Assembly: GCA_902705835.1 (NCBI GenBank)
Contig: CACSIN010000026.1
Location: 128,154-192,153 of the forward strand
Origin: BD1-7 clade bacterium
Lineage (GTDB): Bacteria > Pseudomonadota > Gammaproteobacteria > Pseudomonadales > DT-91
Length of the DNA stretch: 64,000 bases
Reading direction: 5' to 3'
Made by a program: the position numbers and the translations under genes. Of the stretch, positions 1-8,278 are shown one piece after another (the stretch's first letter is position 1; the number at the start of each line of letters is the position of its first letter). The notes under the pieces were generated by a model. The model did no database searches and was not told the DNA's origin. It saw nothing but the letters and a program-made list of their open reading frames with translations.

Positions 1-20
1 ATAATGCTAACGCCTCAGTC

Positions 21-1091
21 GTGCGTTCGTATAATTTATATGCCAAAGCCGGGCGATGGAATAAACCCCGATTAGCGTTTGAGTTCATTGCAAAAAGCTG
101 GCGAGCTGGACGTTGGCTGAGTCGATTGAACAGCGCGCGTAAGCATCAAAAATCACCTGATGCGCAATGGGTTGATGTTCGCCGTCAGCTTGTGTCTTAT
201 GTGGGATTTCAGCGGTGTACACAAGAGAATTTAGAGGCTTTACAGGCGCTTAAATTAAACAAAAAATCGGATGTGTTGGTTGTGATTGGTAATGGTCCCT
301 CTTTGAATAAAATGGATCTCAACGGCTTTGCCAATATTGATACGTTAGCGTCGAATAAATTCTATCTCATCTACGACAAACTCAATTGGCGGCCAACCTA
401 TTATACTGGGATGGACTGGCGAGTGATTCCTCAGATCGCTGATAACTTGCTTGAGAAGACAACCGAGTCTGCGTTTCTATGCCCGATGCGTTTTAGCGAT
501 ATCCTGCATCGCCACACTAATCTGTACCCCTTCCACGAGGCGTCGTTGTCACGCCATACGATGACAAAGAATTCGGTATCTTTCGAGGGTGGAATACCGT
601 CTCGGGGAACGGTAACAACGACTGCGATCATGCTGGGAATTGCTCTAGGCTATAAAGAAATTTATCTCGTTGGTTGTGATACCAGCTACTCGATCCCTCA
701 GACGGTGATACAAGAAGGTGCCGATCGTTTCGGCAATGGTGTTAAGCTGAATCTGACCAGCACTAAAGACGATGACCCGAATCACTTCGCCGGTAACTAT
801 TTTGGTAAGGGTGCTGTGTGGCACGACCCGAATGTACCTGAGATGATCCGCAGCTATTATCTTGTTCGTCGCGTTGCGAACCGCTGCGGTGTTACTATTT
901 ACAACTCAACCGTGGGTGGGAATCTCGAAGTATTTGATCGAATCGATCATCAACGTATACCGGGGTTTATTGAGGCACATGCCAACAATAATACATCTGA
1001 TGACGTCGCAGTAGCCCGTGATGTAACGGAAACCGTGGTACCTAACGACAGCGAACGTGACGTTACAACGGATGTGCTAGACAAGGCGTAG
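21..1091 (+). CDS. DUF115 / MAF-like putative glycosyltransferase, 5' end probably outside the window
   Basis: The protein has the marks of the DUF115 (6-hydroxymethylpterin pyrophosphokinase MptE-like / motility-associated factor) family: a nucleotide-site-like NGPSLN motif near residue 91, then LVGCD near residue 217 and a late VGGNLE motif. Such proteins often transfer sugars, including nonulosonic acids, in surface-glycan loci. The first start in view is a GTG at 21, but the frame is open to base 3 with no stop, so the gene may begin further left. The C-terminal 40 residues are Asp/Thr-rich and look disordered. A paralogue with the same motifs lies at 5815-6576 on the other strand. The family call is fairly sure; donor and acceptor are unknown. 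Confidence 0.72.
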   Translation: MRSYNLYAKAGRWNKPRLAFEFIAKSWRAGRWLSRLNSARKHQKSPDAQWVDVRRQLVSYVGFQRCTQENLEALQALKLNKKSDVLVVIGNGPSLNKMDLNGFANIDTLASNKFYLIYDKLNWRPTYYTGMDWRVIPQIADNLLEKTTESAFLCPMRFSDILHRHTNLYPFHEASLSRHTMTKNSVSFEGGIPSRGTVTTTAIMLGIALGYKEIYLVGCDTSYSIPQTVIQEGADRFGNGVKLNLTSTKDDDPNHFAGNYFGKGAVWHDPNVPEMIRSYYLVRRVANRCGVTIYNSTVGGNLEVFDRIDHQRIPGFIEAHANNNTSDDVAVARDVTETVVPNDSERDVTTDVLDKA

Positions 1092-1124
1092 TTTTGAACA
1101 TCCCTAGGTAATATTTATATATAT

Positions 1125-1143
1125 CGTGCACGGAATGTGCACG
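1125..1143. repeat. 7-bp inverted repeat, possible weak terminator
   Basis: CGTGCAC and GTGCACG flank a GGAAT loop just downstream of the DUF115-like gene. No T-run follows on either strand, so a role as an intrinsic terminator between the two convergent genes is only possible. Confidence 0.3.
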
Positions 1144-1215
1144 CTTGCTATACACAGCTTCATCGAGCTGTTGTTATTCGCCCCGATGAATGCTTCTTTA
1201 CGGACTGCCCCTCGG

Positions 1216-1713
1216 TTAACCACCCCAAGCAGACAGTAGCTTATCGAGTAGTTGGTTGAGTTGGGCCTTCTCGGTGGTGTCAAGTACCTGCATCGCGTCG
1301 TCTTCGATCGCGACAAGCTCTTCCACCACGGTTTCGATGCATTGTTTTCCAGTATCTGACAGCTGTACCAAGCAGCTACGTCCGTCGTCAGGGTTCGTTG
1401 GGCGATCAATGAGGTCTCGTCGTTGCAGGCGCTGTAAGACTTTGGTCGTACCTCCCGAACTTAACAGCAGGGCACCACAAAGGTCTGTAGGTGTTAACTG
1501 ATGTGGTGGGGGTTGTCGACGCAGTGCCGCCATCACTTCAAATTCTGCTGTTTGCAGTCCGTGCCGATCAAGGCTGCGTTCCAAGAGATCTATCAATAAA
1601 CCCTGTGTGCGATGCAAGCGAAGTACCGTCGCAATGCTATCTCCCAAGGAATCTGGCCAGTTTTGCAGCTTTTGATTGAGTAATTCGTTGACCGAAATAC
1701 GTTTATCGTCCAT
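1216..1713 (-). CDS. MarR-family transcriptional regulator
   Basis: This 165-residue protein has the MarR winged-helix layout: dimerisation helices at the N-terminus, a recognition-helix region (LTPTDLCGALLLSSGGTTKV, about 78-97), and a wing ending in DRPTNPDDGRS, the classic MarR D-x-R-S motif near residue 128. It is divergent from the efflux gene at 1840. The 126-bp gap between them holds two identical half-site palindromes, so it most likely represses itself and the pump until a ligand binds. The ligand cannot be read from the sequence. Confidence 0.9.
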   Translation of the reverse strand: MDDKRISVNELLNQKLQNWPDSLGDSIATVLRLHRTQGLLIDLLERSLDRHGLQTAEFEVMAALRRQPPPHQLTPTDLCGALLLSSGGTTKVLQRLQRRDLIDRPTNPDDGRSCLVQLSDTGKQCIETVVEELVAIEDDAMQVLDTTEKAQLNQLLDKLLSAWGG

Positions 1714-1740
1714 TTCGACACTCCTGTTCGTTGTTTGGTA

Positions 1741-1764
1741 TTTTATCTTGCCAGAAAGATAAAA
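1741..1764. promoter_or_regulatory. Probable MarR operator 1
   Basis: TTTTATCTT and AAGATAAAA form perfect 9-bp arms around a 6-bp spacer (gccaga). The site lies between the divergent MarR and MFS genes, and its TATCTT-N6-AAGATA core recurs 30 bp away. Size and symmetry fit a MarR dimer site. Confidence 0.75.
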
Positions 1765-1773
1765 TCTAATTAT

Positions 1774-1791
1774 TATCTTCCTAGAAAGATA
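1774..1791. promoter_or_regulatory. Probable MarR operator 2
   Basis: A second TATCTT-N6-AAGATA palindrome, with spacer cctaga, has its centre 30 bp (about three helical turns) from operator 1. This puts two dimers on the same DNA face. It is nearer the MFS start and probably covers that gene's promoter. Confidence 0.75.
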
Positions 1792-1839
1792 GTTTCCAAT
1801 AGGCGTTGGTCATGAATTTGATCGATGTAGTGGTGTTTT

Positions 1840-3036
1840 ATGTCCAATTTTCGTCTCGCGATGCTGTTGGCGGTCGTATTTGCGCTTTCCCCTCTGGCGA
1901 TCGACACGTATTTACCTGCCATCCCTATGATGGCTGAGAACCTCGGTGTTGCCAGCGGCGATATCGCTGTAACCATCAGTATATATATTTTGGGCCTGGC
2001 TCTCGGGCAATTTATTGGTGGGCCGTTATCTGACTCTCGCGGACGTGGTGGCGTCATGTTGCTTGGCCTTAGTGTGTTTGCACTGTCTAGTTTGGTGCTG
2101 GCAACCACGCATCATGTATGGGAATTATGGGCGGCGCGCTTTCTCCAATCTGTTGGTGGGGGGTTAGCCACCGTGGTGGTGCCAGCGATTGTGCGTGATC
2201 GTACGGAAGGGCGAGAGTCAGCAAAGTTAATGGCCTTGTTAGGGTTGATCATGATAGCCGCGCCAGCGCTTGCACCATCAATCGGTAGCTTGCTTTTGGT
2301 TGTGAGTGACTGGCGAAGTATCTTTGTGTTCCTGGCAATTTATGCGGCATTTGCGTTTGGCTTAATCGCATACTTTTTGCCGATTCGACAGCAATCAGAC
2401 AACGTAGCAGCATCAATGAAAACGCCGCTTATTACGCGCTACCGTTATGTACTCGGCCATCGAGTCGCGATGGGATATGTATTAGCTCAGGCGTTTGCCT
2501 TCAGTGTCATGATGATATTCCTAACGCATTCGTCATCGTTTTATCTGGAACAGTTTGGCGTCAGTGAAAAGGTTTTTTCGCTGCTGTTTGCCGGTAACAT
2601 TCTTACCATGGCGTTGATTAACCGTATTAATAGTGCGTTGTTGAGCCATTTTGATCCGCCAGTGTTGCTACGCTGGGCGCTCGGGCTTCAGGTGGGGGCG
2701 TGCGGGTTGTTGGTACTGGCGGCATATAATCACGCAAGCATATGGTTCTATGCGCCGGCTGTGATGTTGGTTATCGGTTCTCTTGGCGGTACTACGGCCA
2801 ATTCTTCGGCCAGTTGCCTGCACTATTTTCCGAACCATAGCGGTATTGCGTCGGCACTACTTGGAACCACACAATATTTATTGGCAGCGTTAATCAGTGG
2901 TGTCTCAACATTGTTTATGAATGGTACGCCGTGGCCCATGGTTGTTGGCATGGCCGTGTGTTCCGTTATTTCGTTGGTGGTGTTAGTCACCATGACTGAT
3001 GGTAATCGGCATCTGCCGGCTTTACCGGTGGCATAG
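1840..3036 (+). CDS. MFS drug efflux transporter, Bcr/CflA subfamily
   Basis: This 398-residue membrane protein has about 12 hydrophobic segments and the usual length for Bcr/CflA exporters. The first helix carries the family signature LAIDTYLPAIP (about 20-30), and the loop after TM2 has the MFS motif GPLSDSRGRG (about 61-70). It should pump small toxic molecules out across the inner membrane by proton antiport. Divergence from a MarR repressor, with two operators between, points to induction by a substrate or its mimic. The gene ends 27 bp from the convergent GT4 at 3064. Substrates are unknown; a link to the surrounding glycan genes is not implied. Confidence 0.9.
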   Translation: MSNFRLAMLLAVVFALSPLAIDTYLPAIPMMAENLGVASGDIAVTISIYILGLALGQFIGGPLSDSRGRGGVMLLGLSVFALSSLVLATTHHVWELWAARFLQSVGGGLATVVVPAIVRDRTEGRESAKLMALLGLIMIAAPALAPSIGSLLLVVSDWRSIFVFLAIYAAFAFGLIAYFLPIRQQSDNVAASMKTPLITRYRYVLGHRVAMGYVLAQAFAFSVMMIFLTHSSSFYLEQFGVSEKVFSLLFAGNILTMALINRINSALLSHFDPPVLLRWALGLQVGACGLLVLAAYNHASIWFYAPAVMLVIGSLGGTTANSSASCLHYFPNHSGIASALLGTTQYLLAALISGVSTLFMNGTPWPMVVGMAVCSVISLVVLVTMTDGNRHLPALPVA

Positions 3037-3063
3037 GCCTAGTTGCAATCGTGGCTAGGGGGC

Positions 3064-5007
3064 TCATGAAAGTAGGGAATGGTATACGTCTTTTGTTTCC
3101 GCGAAACAGCGTTCCCAAGAATAGCGCTGTGATAGCGCTATTGCTCCAATACGCAGTTTTTCTCGGTAGCTATGATCTGTTGTAATGTCATTGAGTATTG
3201 TTGTAATAGTTGAGGATACATTGAGCTCGTCATTCAGCATTAACTCCCACCCGTTGTAAACTTCGTTTAATGCTGTGTTGTTTAGCATGATAGACGGACA
3301 TCCCATTGCCATTGCTTCGAGCGGTGGGAGGCCGAAACCTTCAGCTTCAGACAGATAGAGCTGTGCAGTTGCACAGGTATATAACTGTGCGAGTTCTTCA
3401 TCTGAAGGGCTCTCGATATAGGTATAAGCCTTAATTTCACGCCGGGGTATAGTGTTTTTCACCGATTTCATTGCGGTATTTCGCTCGGATTTAGGGCCGA
3501 AAATCAGAATTTCTGCATCACCCTCGAATTGAGATAGCCAATGAAAGCTGGATTCAATCATTCTTTTGAATCCTTTTCTGGGGTCCGCTTGGTAGGGAAT
3601 AATAAGTAACTCAGGATCATCTTTTCGTCGATGTGTATTTGCCATCGCCGATGCCAACGGCTGGAAAGCATCGGAAACGCCCAGATAAGTAACTCTGGAT
3701 TTTAATCGTTCACAAACACCTGTGTGATTTTCGAAAGCACTTTTTGAAAAGTGTGAAACAAAGACTTTGTTGCAATCCGCATTTGATGCACATGAGGCTA
3801 TTTGTTGTGTTATTTCAGGCGGACGAATATAGACACGGGGCATTGTTAGGTGAAGGATATCGTGAATGGTGATTACTTTGATGCCATATCTGAGGTTCGT
3901 ATCCAAATAGTGAGGCTCAAATGGTGAGTGGTAAATATACGGTTTATGTGTATTTTCAGCATAGAAAAGTGCTGATTCTAAATCGTCAACAGCAAATTTT
4001 TTGACGCCGTTACGAAGGTTCGATTGATCCAACGAATCGAGATCTTCTACGCCAAGAATTACGTTGAACGATCGCGTAGCTAGCAGTCGGGTGGCGATTT
4101 CGTCGGTATATCTGCTAATACCAGAATGTGGTTTGTTGGCGTAAAAAAGGCGCGAAATATTTAGAATCACAAGTGTTCGATTATCGTCAGTACTAGATAT
4201 AACGGGTGAAGGTAGGCGCCTTATTTTTTTTATCCGGTGCTCAACCCTATAGTGGGCTATCGGGTGATGCATGCGCTGGTTTTGTGCCTTAATTGTATCG
4301 ACATTTCGGAGGATGTCGGTTGTTAACGAATTCACCGAATACAACGCCGTCGAATGCTGAGACGTCAGTGTTGTTTCGATGCGGGATGTATTGAGGTAAG
4401 CCTTTGTTGACATAAGTGATGGTGTAGGGGCAACTTCGTATATTGGGATGCCGTAATACTGGGCTGCATGAACGCATAGCGCTTGTATAGCATTCAGGTT
4501 GGTGTGCGCCACGATGGCGAGCGGGTGGCTCAAGCGCACAAAGTTGTCGATAAATTTGGCGGCGTAATCTAATGATGCATCGCTGTCGCTGTTGGCTTTT
4601 TCGTTCAGGCAATATAACCACGGTGGTAGCTGAATGTGTTCCAAAGCATCACAGCCGGAATGGCTTTGCGAATCGTCTTTTGGTTGTGATTCTTTTGCGA
4701 AGGGAATACCGACAAATTTACTGGGTCGTTGGAGGTTCTGCGCCGTGTCGTCGGGTTCTAGAGCGATAAGCGTGATGTCGCCGCTACTACTGAGCGTTTG
4801 ATCTAGTTCGCTAAAAAATTGATTTTCTGAGGAATCTGAGTTCAATAAACCTACGCCGATTACACATCTTTTCAGTGTGTCGGGTTTTGAGCGATTAAAC
4901 GCGACAAACCGATCCTTGATGGGTTGTTTGATCGAGACGGGAACAACGTTTTTAATCAGACGTAGCGGTGATTTATAGCCTTGTCGGAATACTGCATCGA
5001 GAATCAT
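3064..5007 (-). CDS. Two-part glycosyltransferase with C-terminal GT4 domain
   Basis: The last gene of the minus-strand glycan operon. An ATG at 5007 overlaps the TGA of the upstream GT2 (ATGA), giving 647 residues; a longer frame to 5115 would overlap that gene by 112 bp and is unlikely. The C-terminal ~350 residues are a GT4 (group 1) transferase: a SGISRYTDEIA entry motif, ADPRKGFKR, and the nucleotide-sugar E-x7-E region (AEGFGLPPLEAMAMGCPSI). The first ~270 residues match no domain I can name. A segment there (HAAQYYGIPIYEVAP) loosely recalls KpsS/KpsC-type capsule proteins, which is only a hint. It probably adds one or two sugars to the exported glycan. Confidence 0.82.
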   Translation of the reverse strand: MILDAVFRQGYKSPLRLIKNVVPVSIKQPIKDRFVAFNRSKPDTLKRCVIGVGLLNSDSSENQFFSELDQTLSSSGDITLIALEPDDTAQNLQRPSKFVGIPFAKESQPKDDSQSHSGCDALEHIQLPPWLYCLNEKANSDSDASLDYAAKFIDNFVRLSHPLAIVAHTNLNAIQALCVHAAQYYGIPIYEVAPTPSLMSTKAYLNTSRIETTLTSQHSTALYSVNSLTTDILRNVDTIKAQNQRMHHPIAHYRVEHRIKKIRRLPSPVISSTDDNRTLVILNISRLFYANKPHSGISRYTDEIATRLLATRSFNVILGVEDLDSLDQSNLRNGVKKFAVDDLESALFYAENTHKPYIYHSPFEPHYLDTNLRYGIKVITIHDILHLTMPRVYIRPPEITQQIASCASNADCNKVFVSHFSKSAFENHTGVCERLKSRVTYLGVSDAFQPLASAMANTHRRKDDPELLIIPYQADPRKGFKRMIESSFHWLSQFEGDAEILIFGPKSERNTAMKSVKNTIPRREIKAYTYIESPSDEELAQLYTCATAQLYLSEAEGFGLPPLEAMAMGCPSIMLNNTALNEVYNGWELMLNDELNVSSTITTILNDITTDHSYREKLRIGAIALSQRYSWERCFAETKDVYHSLLS

Positions 5008-5810
5008 GCCAAGCCGTCCACGAGTTTTTTGATCGCATACATGCCTGGGTATTGTGCAATGCGCTTTTTCATTATTTGCGTTTTTAGATAGATATACGAT
5101 TCGAGGCGTGAGCAAAGATGATGGTCGATGAGTGACTGGCGGTACTCTTCCAGACTTTTATTGAAATAAATGTCACTGACTCCACCAAGAGCCATCTCAG
5201 CAAGTACGTCATCGAGGAGGTAGAACGTTCGATTGTGGCAGATAGCCCTGTGAATCCATTCACTGTCCATGGCGAAGTGAAAGTCGTCATTATACCCACC
5301 GAGGTTTTCGTAAGCCCGTCGCCGAATAAATGTTGAAGGGTGAAAGAGATGCATCTTGAATTTCATCTTTTTCAGGTTTGGATAGCGAAGATAGGTATGT
5401 TGTTTGGTATCTGACACATACCGAATCGCGCCGCACACAAGATCTGCATCGTTGCGGCGCTGAAATGCGCGTTTTACGGTATCAGCTGTTGTTGGCATCC
5501 AACGGTCATCGCTGTTTAGTATGGCGACGATGTCGTTGCTACTGGCATTTATGCCACGATTAAATGCGTCTGCGATACCACTGTCAAAGCCCGATTCCCA
5601 ATACGCTATATAGTGAGAAAACCGCTGTATTTGTTCAAGGGTGCCGTCTGTAGATCCGCCGTCGATAACAATAATTTCGTCAGTTTCGGTGAGTTGGTGG
5701 AGAATACTGCCGATCGCGTTGGCAAAACCCTGCGCATTATTGAGAACGGGAATGATAATACTGAGGGAGCCGAGCGGGGTAGCTGTGTTGGCTGAGTCTG
5801 AAGAAGCCAT
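5004..5810 (-). CDS. GT2-family glycosyltransferase
   Basis: This 268-residue protein has the GT-A fold opening LSIIIPVLNN (about 16-25), a DGGSTDGT motif (50-57) and NSDDR (99-103), the acidic pair that binds the nucleotide-sugar metal. The aromatic SEWIH motif follows near residue 183. It has no membrane segment and should act at the inner face of the inner membrane. It starts 4 bp after the DUF115-like gene and overlaps the next gene by ATGA, so translation is coupled. Donor and acceptor cannot be told. Confidence 0.9.
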   Translation of the reverse strand: MASSDSANTATPLGSLSIIIPVLNNAQGFANAIGSILHQLTETDEIIVIDGGSTDGTLEQIQRFSHYIAYWESGFDSGIADAFNRGINASSNDIVAILNSDDRWMPTTADTVKRAFQRRNDADLVCGAIRYVSDTKQHTYLRYPNLKKMKFKMHLFHPSTFIRRRAYENLGGYNDDFHFAMDSEWIHRAICHNRTFYLLDDVLAEMALGGVSDIYFNKSLEEYRQSLIDHHLCSRLESYIYLKTQIMKKRIAQYPGMYAIKKLVDGLA

Positions 5811-5814
5811 ACGG

Positions 5815-6576
5815 TTAAGCCGCCAAAAAGTCAGTTAATCCAATACGCGGGAGGCATTCGAGCTTGCCGCCAATACTGGCGTTATAGAGACCTCTGCCAT
5901 TTTCGGAATAAGCTTTCAGTGCCATTAGGTATGAAATGTTACTGTTGTCTAAATCAGGGACCTGCCATGTCTGACCGTCTGAAAAGTAGGCGCTTGAAAA
6001 ATGGGCGCTGTCGTTACCGCTAAACTGCTGCTCTTCGTTAGGTTTACCTTGGGTATTGTTAAAATGATGGTCACACCCGACTAATGCGACATCTTGAAAA
6101 CCTAAATGGAAAGCGAGCTGCATCGCTACAAAGGTAACGGTGTAACCTTCGTAAACACTTAAACTGCAGTCAGTTGAGAAAATCGGATAATCGCTCATTT
6201 GTAAAAAAGTTGTATTTTTTTGTTTGGCGAAACTTCGTGATGCTCGATGACTCAGAAATAACGGTATATCAGTGGCGTTAAAAAACTCGTGGTTTTGGTG
6301 GATAACATGCGGGTTAACAGAAACGATTACACTGGGTCTGAACGTTGTTTGTTCGAACAGTAGATTGATTTTGTTCAAGCCAAGCGTGAAAACACCATCA
6401 AGTGCCGTTAGATCGATCTGATTCAAACTGGGGCCATTACAAAGGATGACGGCTTTCTCGCCGCGATGCTCATCTTTTATGTGTTGTAATACATGGCGCG
6501 ATTGCCAAGACCTCATCGTCATATCCCACATTAACCGCTTGTAGAGAAGGCTTGCTGACTTTCTGTATGGATTCAT
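5815..6576 (-). CDS. DUF115 / MAF-like protein, second copy
   Basis: The protein shares the key motifs of the first gene in the window: CNGPSLNQIDL, ALVGCDHHF and SIGGKLECLPRI. I place the start at the ATG at 6576 (253 residues); an ATG at 6618 is possible but would overlap the SDR gene by 25 bp, and neither has a clear ribosome site. DUF115 proteins are best known as flagellin Maf transferases and as sugar transferases in capsule or LPS loci. No flagellar gene is near, so a surface-glycan role is more likely. Its position beside a CMP-sugar synthetase-like gene suggests it could use that product. Confidence 0.72.
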   Translation of the reverse strand: MNPYRKSASLLYKRLMWDMTMRSWQSRHVLQHIKDEHRGEKAVILCNGPSLNQIDLTALDGVFTLGLNKINLLFEQTTFRPSVIVSVNPHVIHQNHEFFNATDIPLFLSHRASRSFAKQKNTTFLQMSDYPIFSTDCSLSVYEGYTVTFVAMQLAFHLGFQDVALVGCDHHFNNTQGKPNEEQQFSGNDSAHFSSAYFSDGQTWQVPDLDNSNISYLMALKAYSENGRGLYNASIGGKLECLPRIGLTDFLAA

Positions 6577-6593
6577 AAATTCGCCATCTAACC

Positions 6594-7340
6594 TTAAGCC
6601 GGGTCGTGCAGGCGACAACCAATGCCACCGTCTAAAGCGATCGATTCACCATTGAGAAACGGTGTTTTTGATTCTGCGAGGAAGTAGCAAAACTCGGCGA
6701 CTTCTTCCGGGTTGCCGATGGTACCGGTTGGATGGTGTTTCTTGAGAGATTCCAGCATTTCAAGATCGCCCCCAAACCCTTCGAGAAGCATTTCTGTTTT
6801 AATTGCCGCAGGTTCAATGCAGGTGACGCGCACGCGACCGGCCAAATCAACCGCCATGGCGCGTGTTAACCCGGCAAGGGCTGATTTTGACGTTGCATAA
6901 CTCACAAACGCGGGTTTGGTTTGGCGTGCATGAATACTGCCGATATTAATGACAACGCCTTTCGCGCCGGCGAGTTGGGGCAGCAGAGTACGTGTCAAAC
7001 ACAGCGGAACAACGACGTTACAATCAAAGCTGAGGTAGAAGTTTTCGAGATCGATTTGATCAAGCGGTTCGAGTATTTGCACCGCGGCGTTATTGATTAA
7101 ACATGTCAACGCTACGTCATGGTGATCTAGGTGCTGAGTTATTGTCTCGTAAAATCGCTGTAGTTCGAGAGGGTCTTTAGTTAACTTCACAAGGTCGTAT
7201 TGAATTTTCAGGTTTGCGTGATTGTTGGTGATTTCGTTTTTATCGATTCCGATGACAAAATATTCCTGTTGACTAAAGGTGCTCACAATCTCTGAGCCGA
7301 TACAACCTGCAGCACCTGTTACTACGACGGCTTTTTTCAT
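6594..7340 (-). CDS. Short-chain dehydrogenase/reductase, PtmA-like
   Basis: A classical SDR of 248 residues with the cofactor motif TGAAGCIG (8-15), NNAA (83-86), and catalytic Ser135, Tyr148 and Lys152 (SYATSK). The C-terminal SIALDGG is also typical. The ATG at 7340 overlaps the dehydrogenase stop by ATGA. SDRs beside a CMP-sugar synthetase recall ptmA/ptmB of the Campylobacter flagellin glycan locus, where PtmA acts in making the precursor of legionaminic acid. I infer oxidation or reduction of a sugar or its precursor; the substrate is not visible. Confidence 0.87.
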   Translation of the reverse strand: MKKAVVVTGAAGCIGSEIVSTFSQQEYFVIGIDKNEITNNHANLKIQYDLVKLTKDPLELQRFYETITQHLDHHDVALTCLINNAAVQILEPLDQIDLENFYLSFDCNVVVPLCLTRTLLPQLAGAKGVVINIGSIHARQTKPAFVSYATSKSALAGLTRAMAVDLAGRVRVTCIEPAAIKTEMLLEGFGGDLEMLESLKKHHPTGTIGNPEEVAEFCYFLAESKTPFLNGESIALDGGIGCRLHDPA

Positions 7341-8278
7341 GCGTGCTGAATCTCCAAGAGCTTTTGCAGCTTTGTGATGGCTTCAAGGTTTGTGGCTTGC
7401 ACTGCATCGACGGTATTCGAAGCATTATGCGAGCCCAATATGCAGTAGTTGTGGCTAATCAACTGCGAGCTGACTGGTAGAGGCTCTGTTTCGAATACAT
7501 CTAGAGCGGCACTGTGTATCTTGCCGGTTTTAAGGCCCTCGAGGAGGGCGCTTTCATCGATGAGAGGCCCGCGTGCGACATTCACGATTCGTACGCCGTT
7601 TTTGCACTGTGCAATTTCTGAATGAGAAAGCATGTGGCGGGTTTTATCGGTTAGCGCGCATGTGAAAATTAAGAAATCCAGCGATTCGATGTTTTCAGGC
7701 CAATTGCGCTGTTTTACACAATCCAGATTTGACGGTATTTCTTTAATAAAGGGGTCGTAGGTATAAACATCCATATCCGATGCAAGCAGGCGTTTTGCGG
7801 TGTTTTTGCCAATATCACCAAAGCCGACGACACCGACTTTTTTACCGGCAATGGAAATCCCTGTAGGTTTTACCCAGTTGCCTGAACGCACGTTTCTATC
7901 GATGAAGAAGGTGTTTCGTGCTAAACCAATGATATATCCGACGGCGATATCGGCGACTTCTTTACCAAACATATTGGGTGTGTAATCGAATTCGATGCCG
8001 AGCTCTTCGCAGGCCGCTCGATCGACGTTATCTGTACCAACGCCCCATTTAACGCAGGCTTTGAGTTGTGTGTTTTTGCCATAAGTGAGCACGTCGCGTG
8101 TTGCAGGATCATCGCCAATAATCCACCCACCGACATCCGTCAAATAACGTTTCAATTCTGTTTCGCTGAGTGTTTGAGACACTTCGGGGGTAACAGCCTC
8201 AAACCCCATTTTTTCAAAAATTGGGAGAAAGTGTTCTTTCTGCTGCAACATGGGAGGGCACGTCACTAGTACCTTCAT
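7337..8278 (-). CDS. D-isomer-specific 2-hydroxyacid dehydrogenase
   Basis: With the ATG at 8278 (313 residues), which overlaps the upstream stop by ATGA, the protein has the expected length. It shows the NAD site VGFGDIG, and the catalytic set Arg (NVARGPL, residue 236), Glu (DVFETEP) and His284 (GSHNAS). Relatives include phosphoglycerate and glyoxylate/hydroxypyruvate reductases. In a glycan operon it may supply or consume a 2-hydroxy/2-oxo acid used as a sugar precursor or substituent such as lactate or glycerate. That is inference from place only. A longer start at 8329 would overlap the previous gene by 55 bp. Confidence 0.9.
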   Translation of the reverse strand: MKVLVTCPPMLQQKEHFLPIFEKMGFEAVTPEVSQTLSETELKRYLTDVGGWIIGDDPATRDVLTYGKNTQLKACVKWGVGTDNVDRAACEELGIEFDYTPNMFGKEVADIAVGYIIGLARNTFFIDRNVRSGNWVKPTGISIAGKKVGVVGFGDIGKNTAKRLLASDMDVYTYDPFIKEIPSNLDCVKQRNWPENIESLDFLIFTCALTDKTRHMLSHSEIAQCKNGVRIVNVARGPLIDESALLEGLKTGKIHSAALDVFETEPLPVSSQLISHNYCILGSHNASNTVDAVQATNLEAITKLQKLLEIQHA

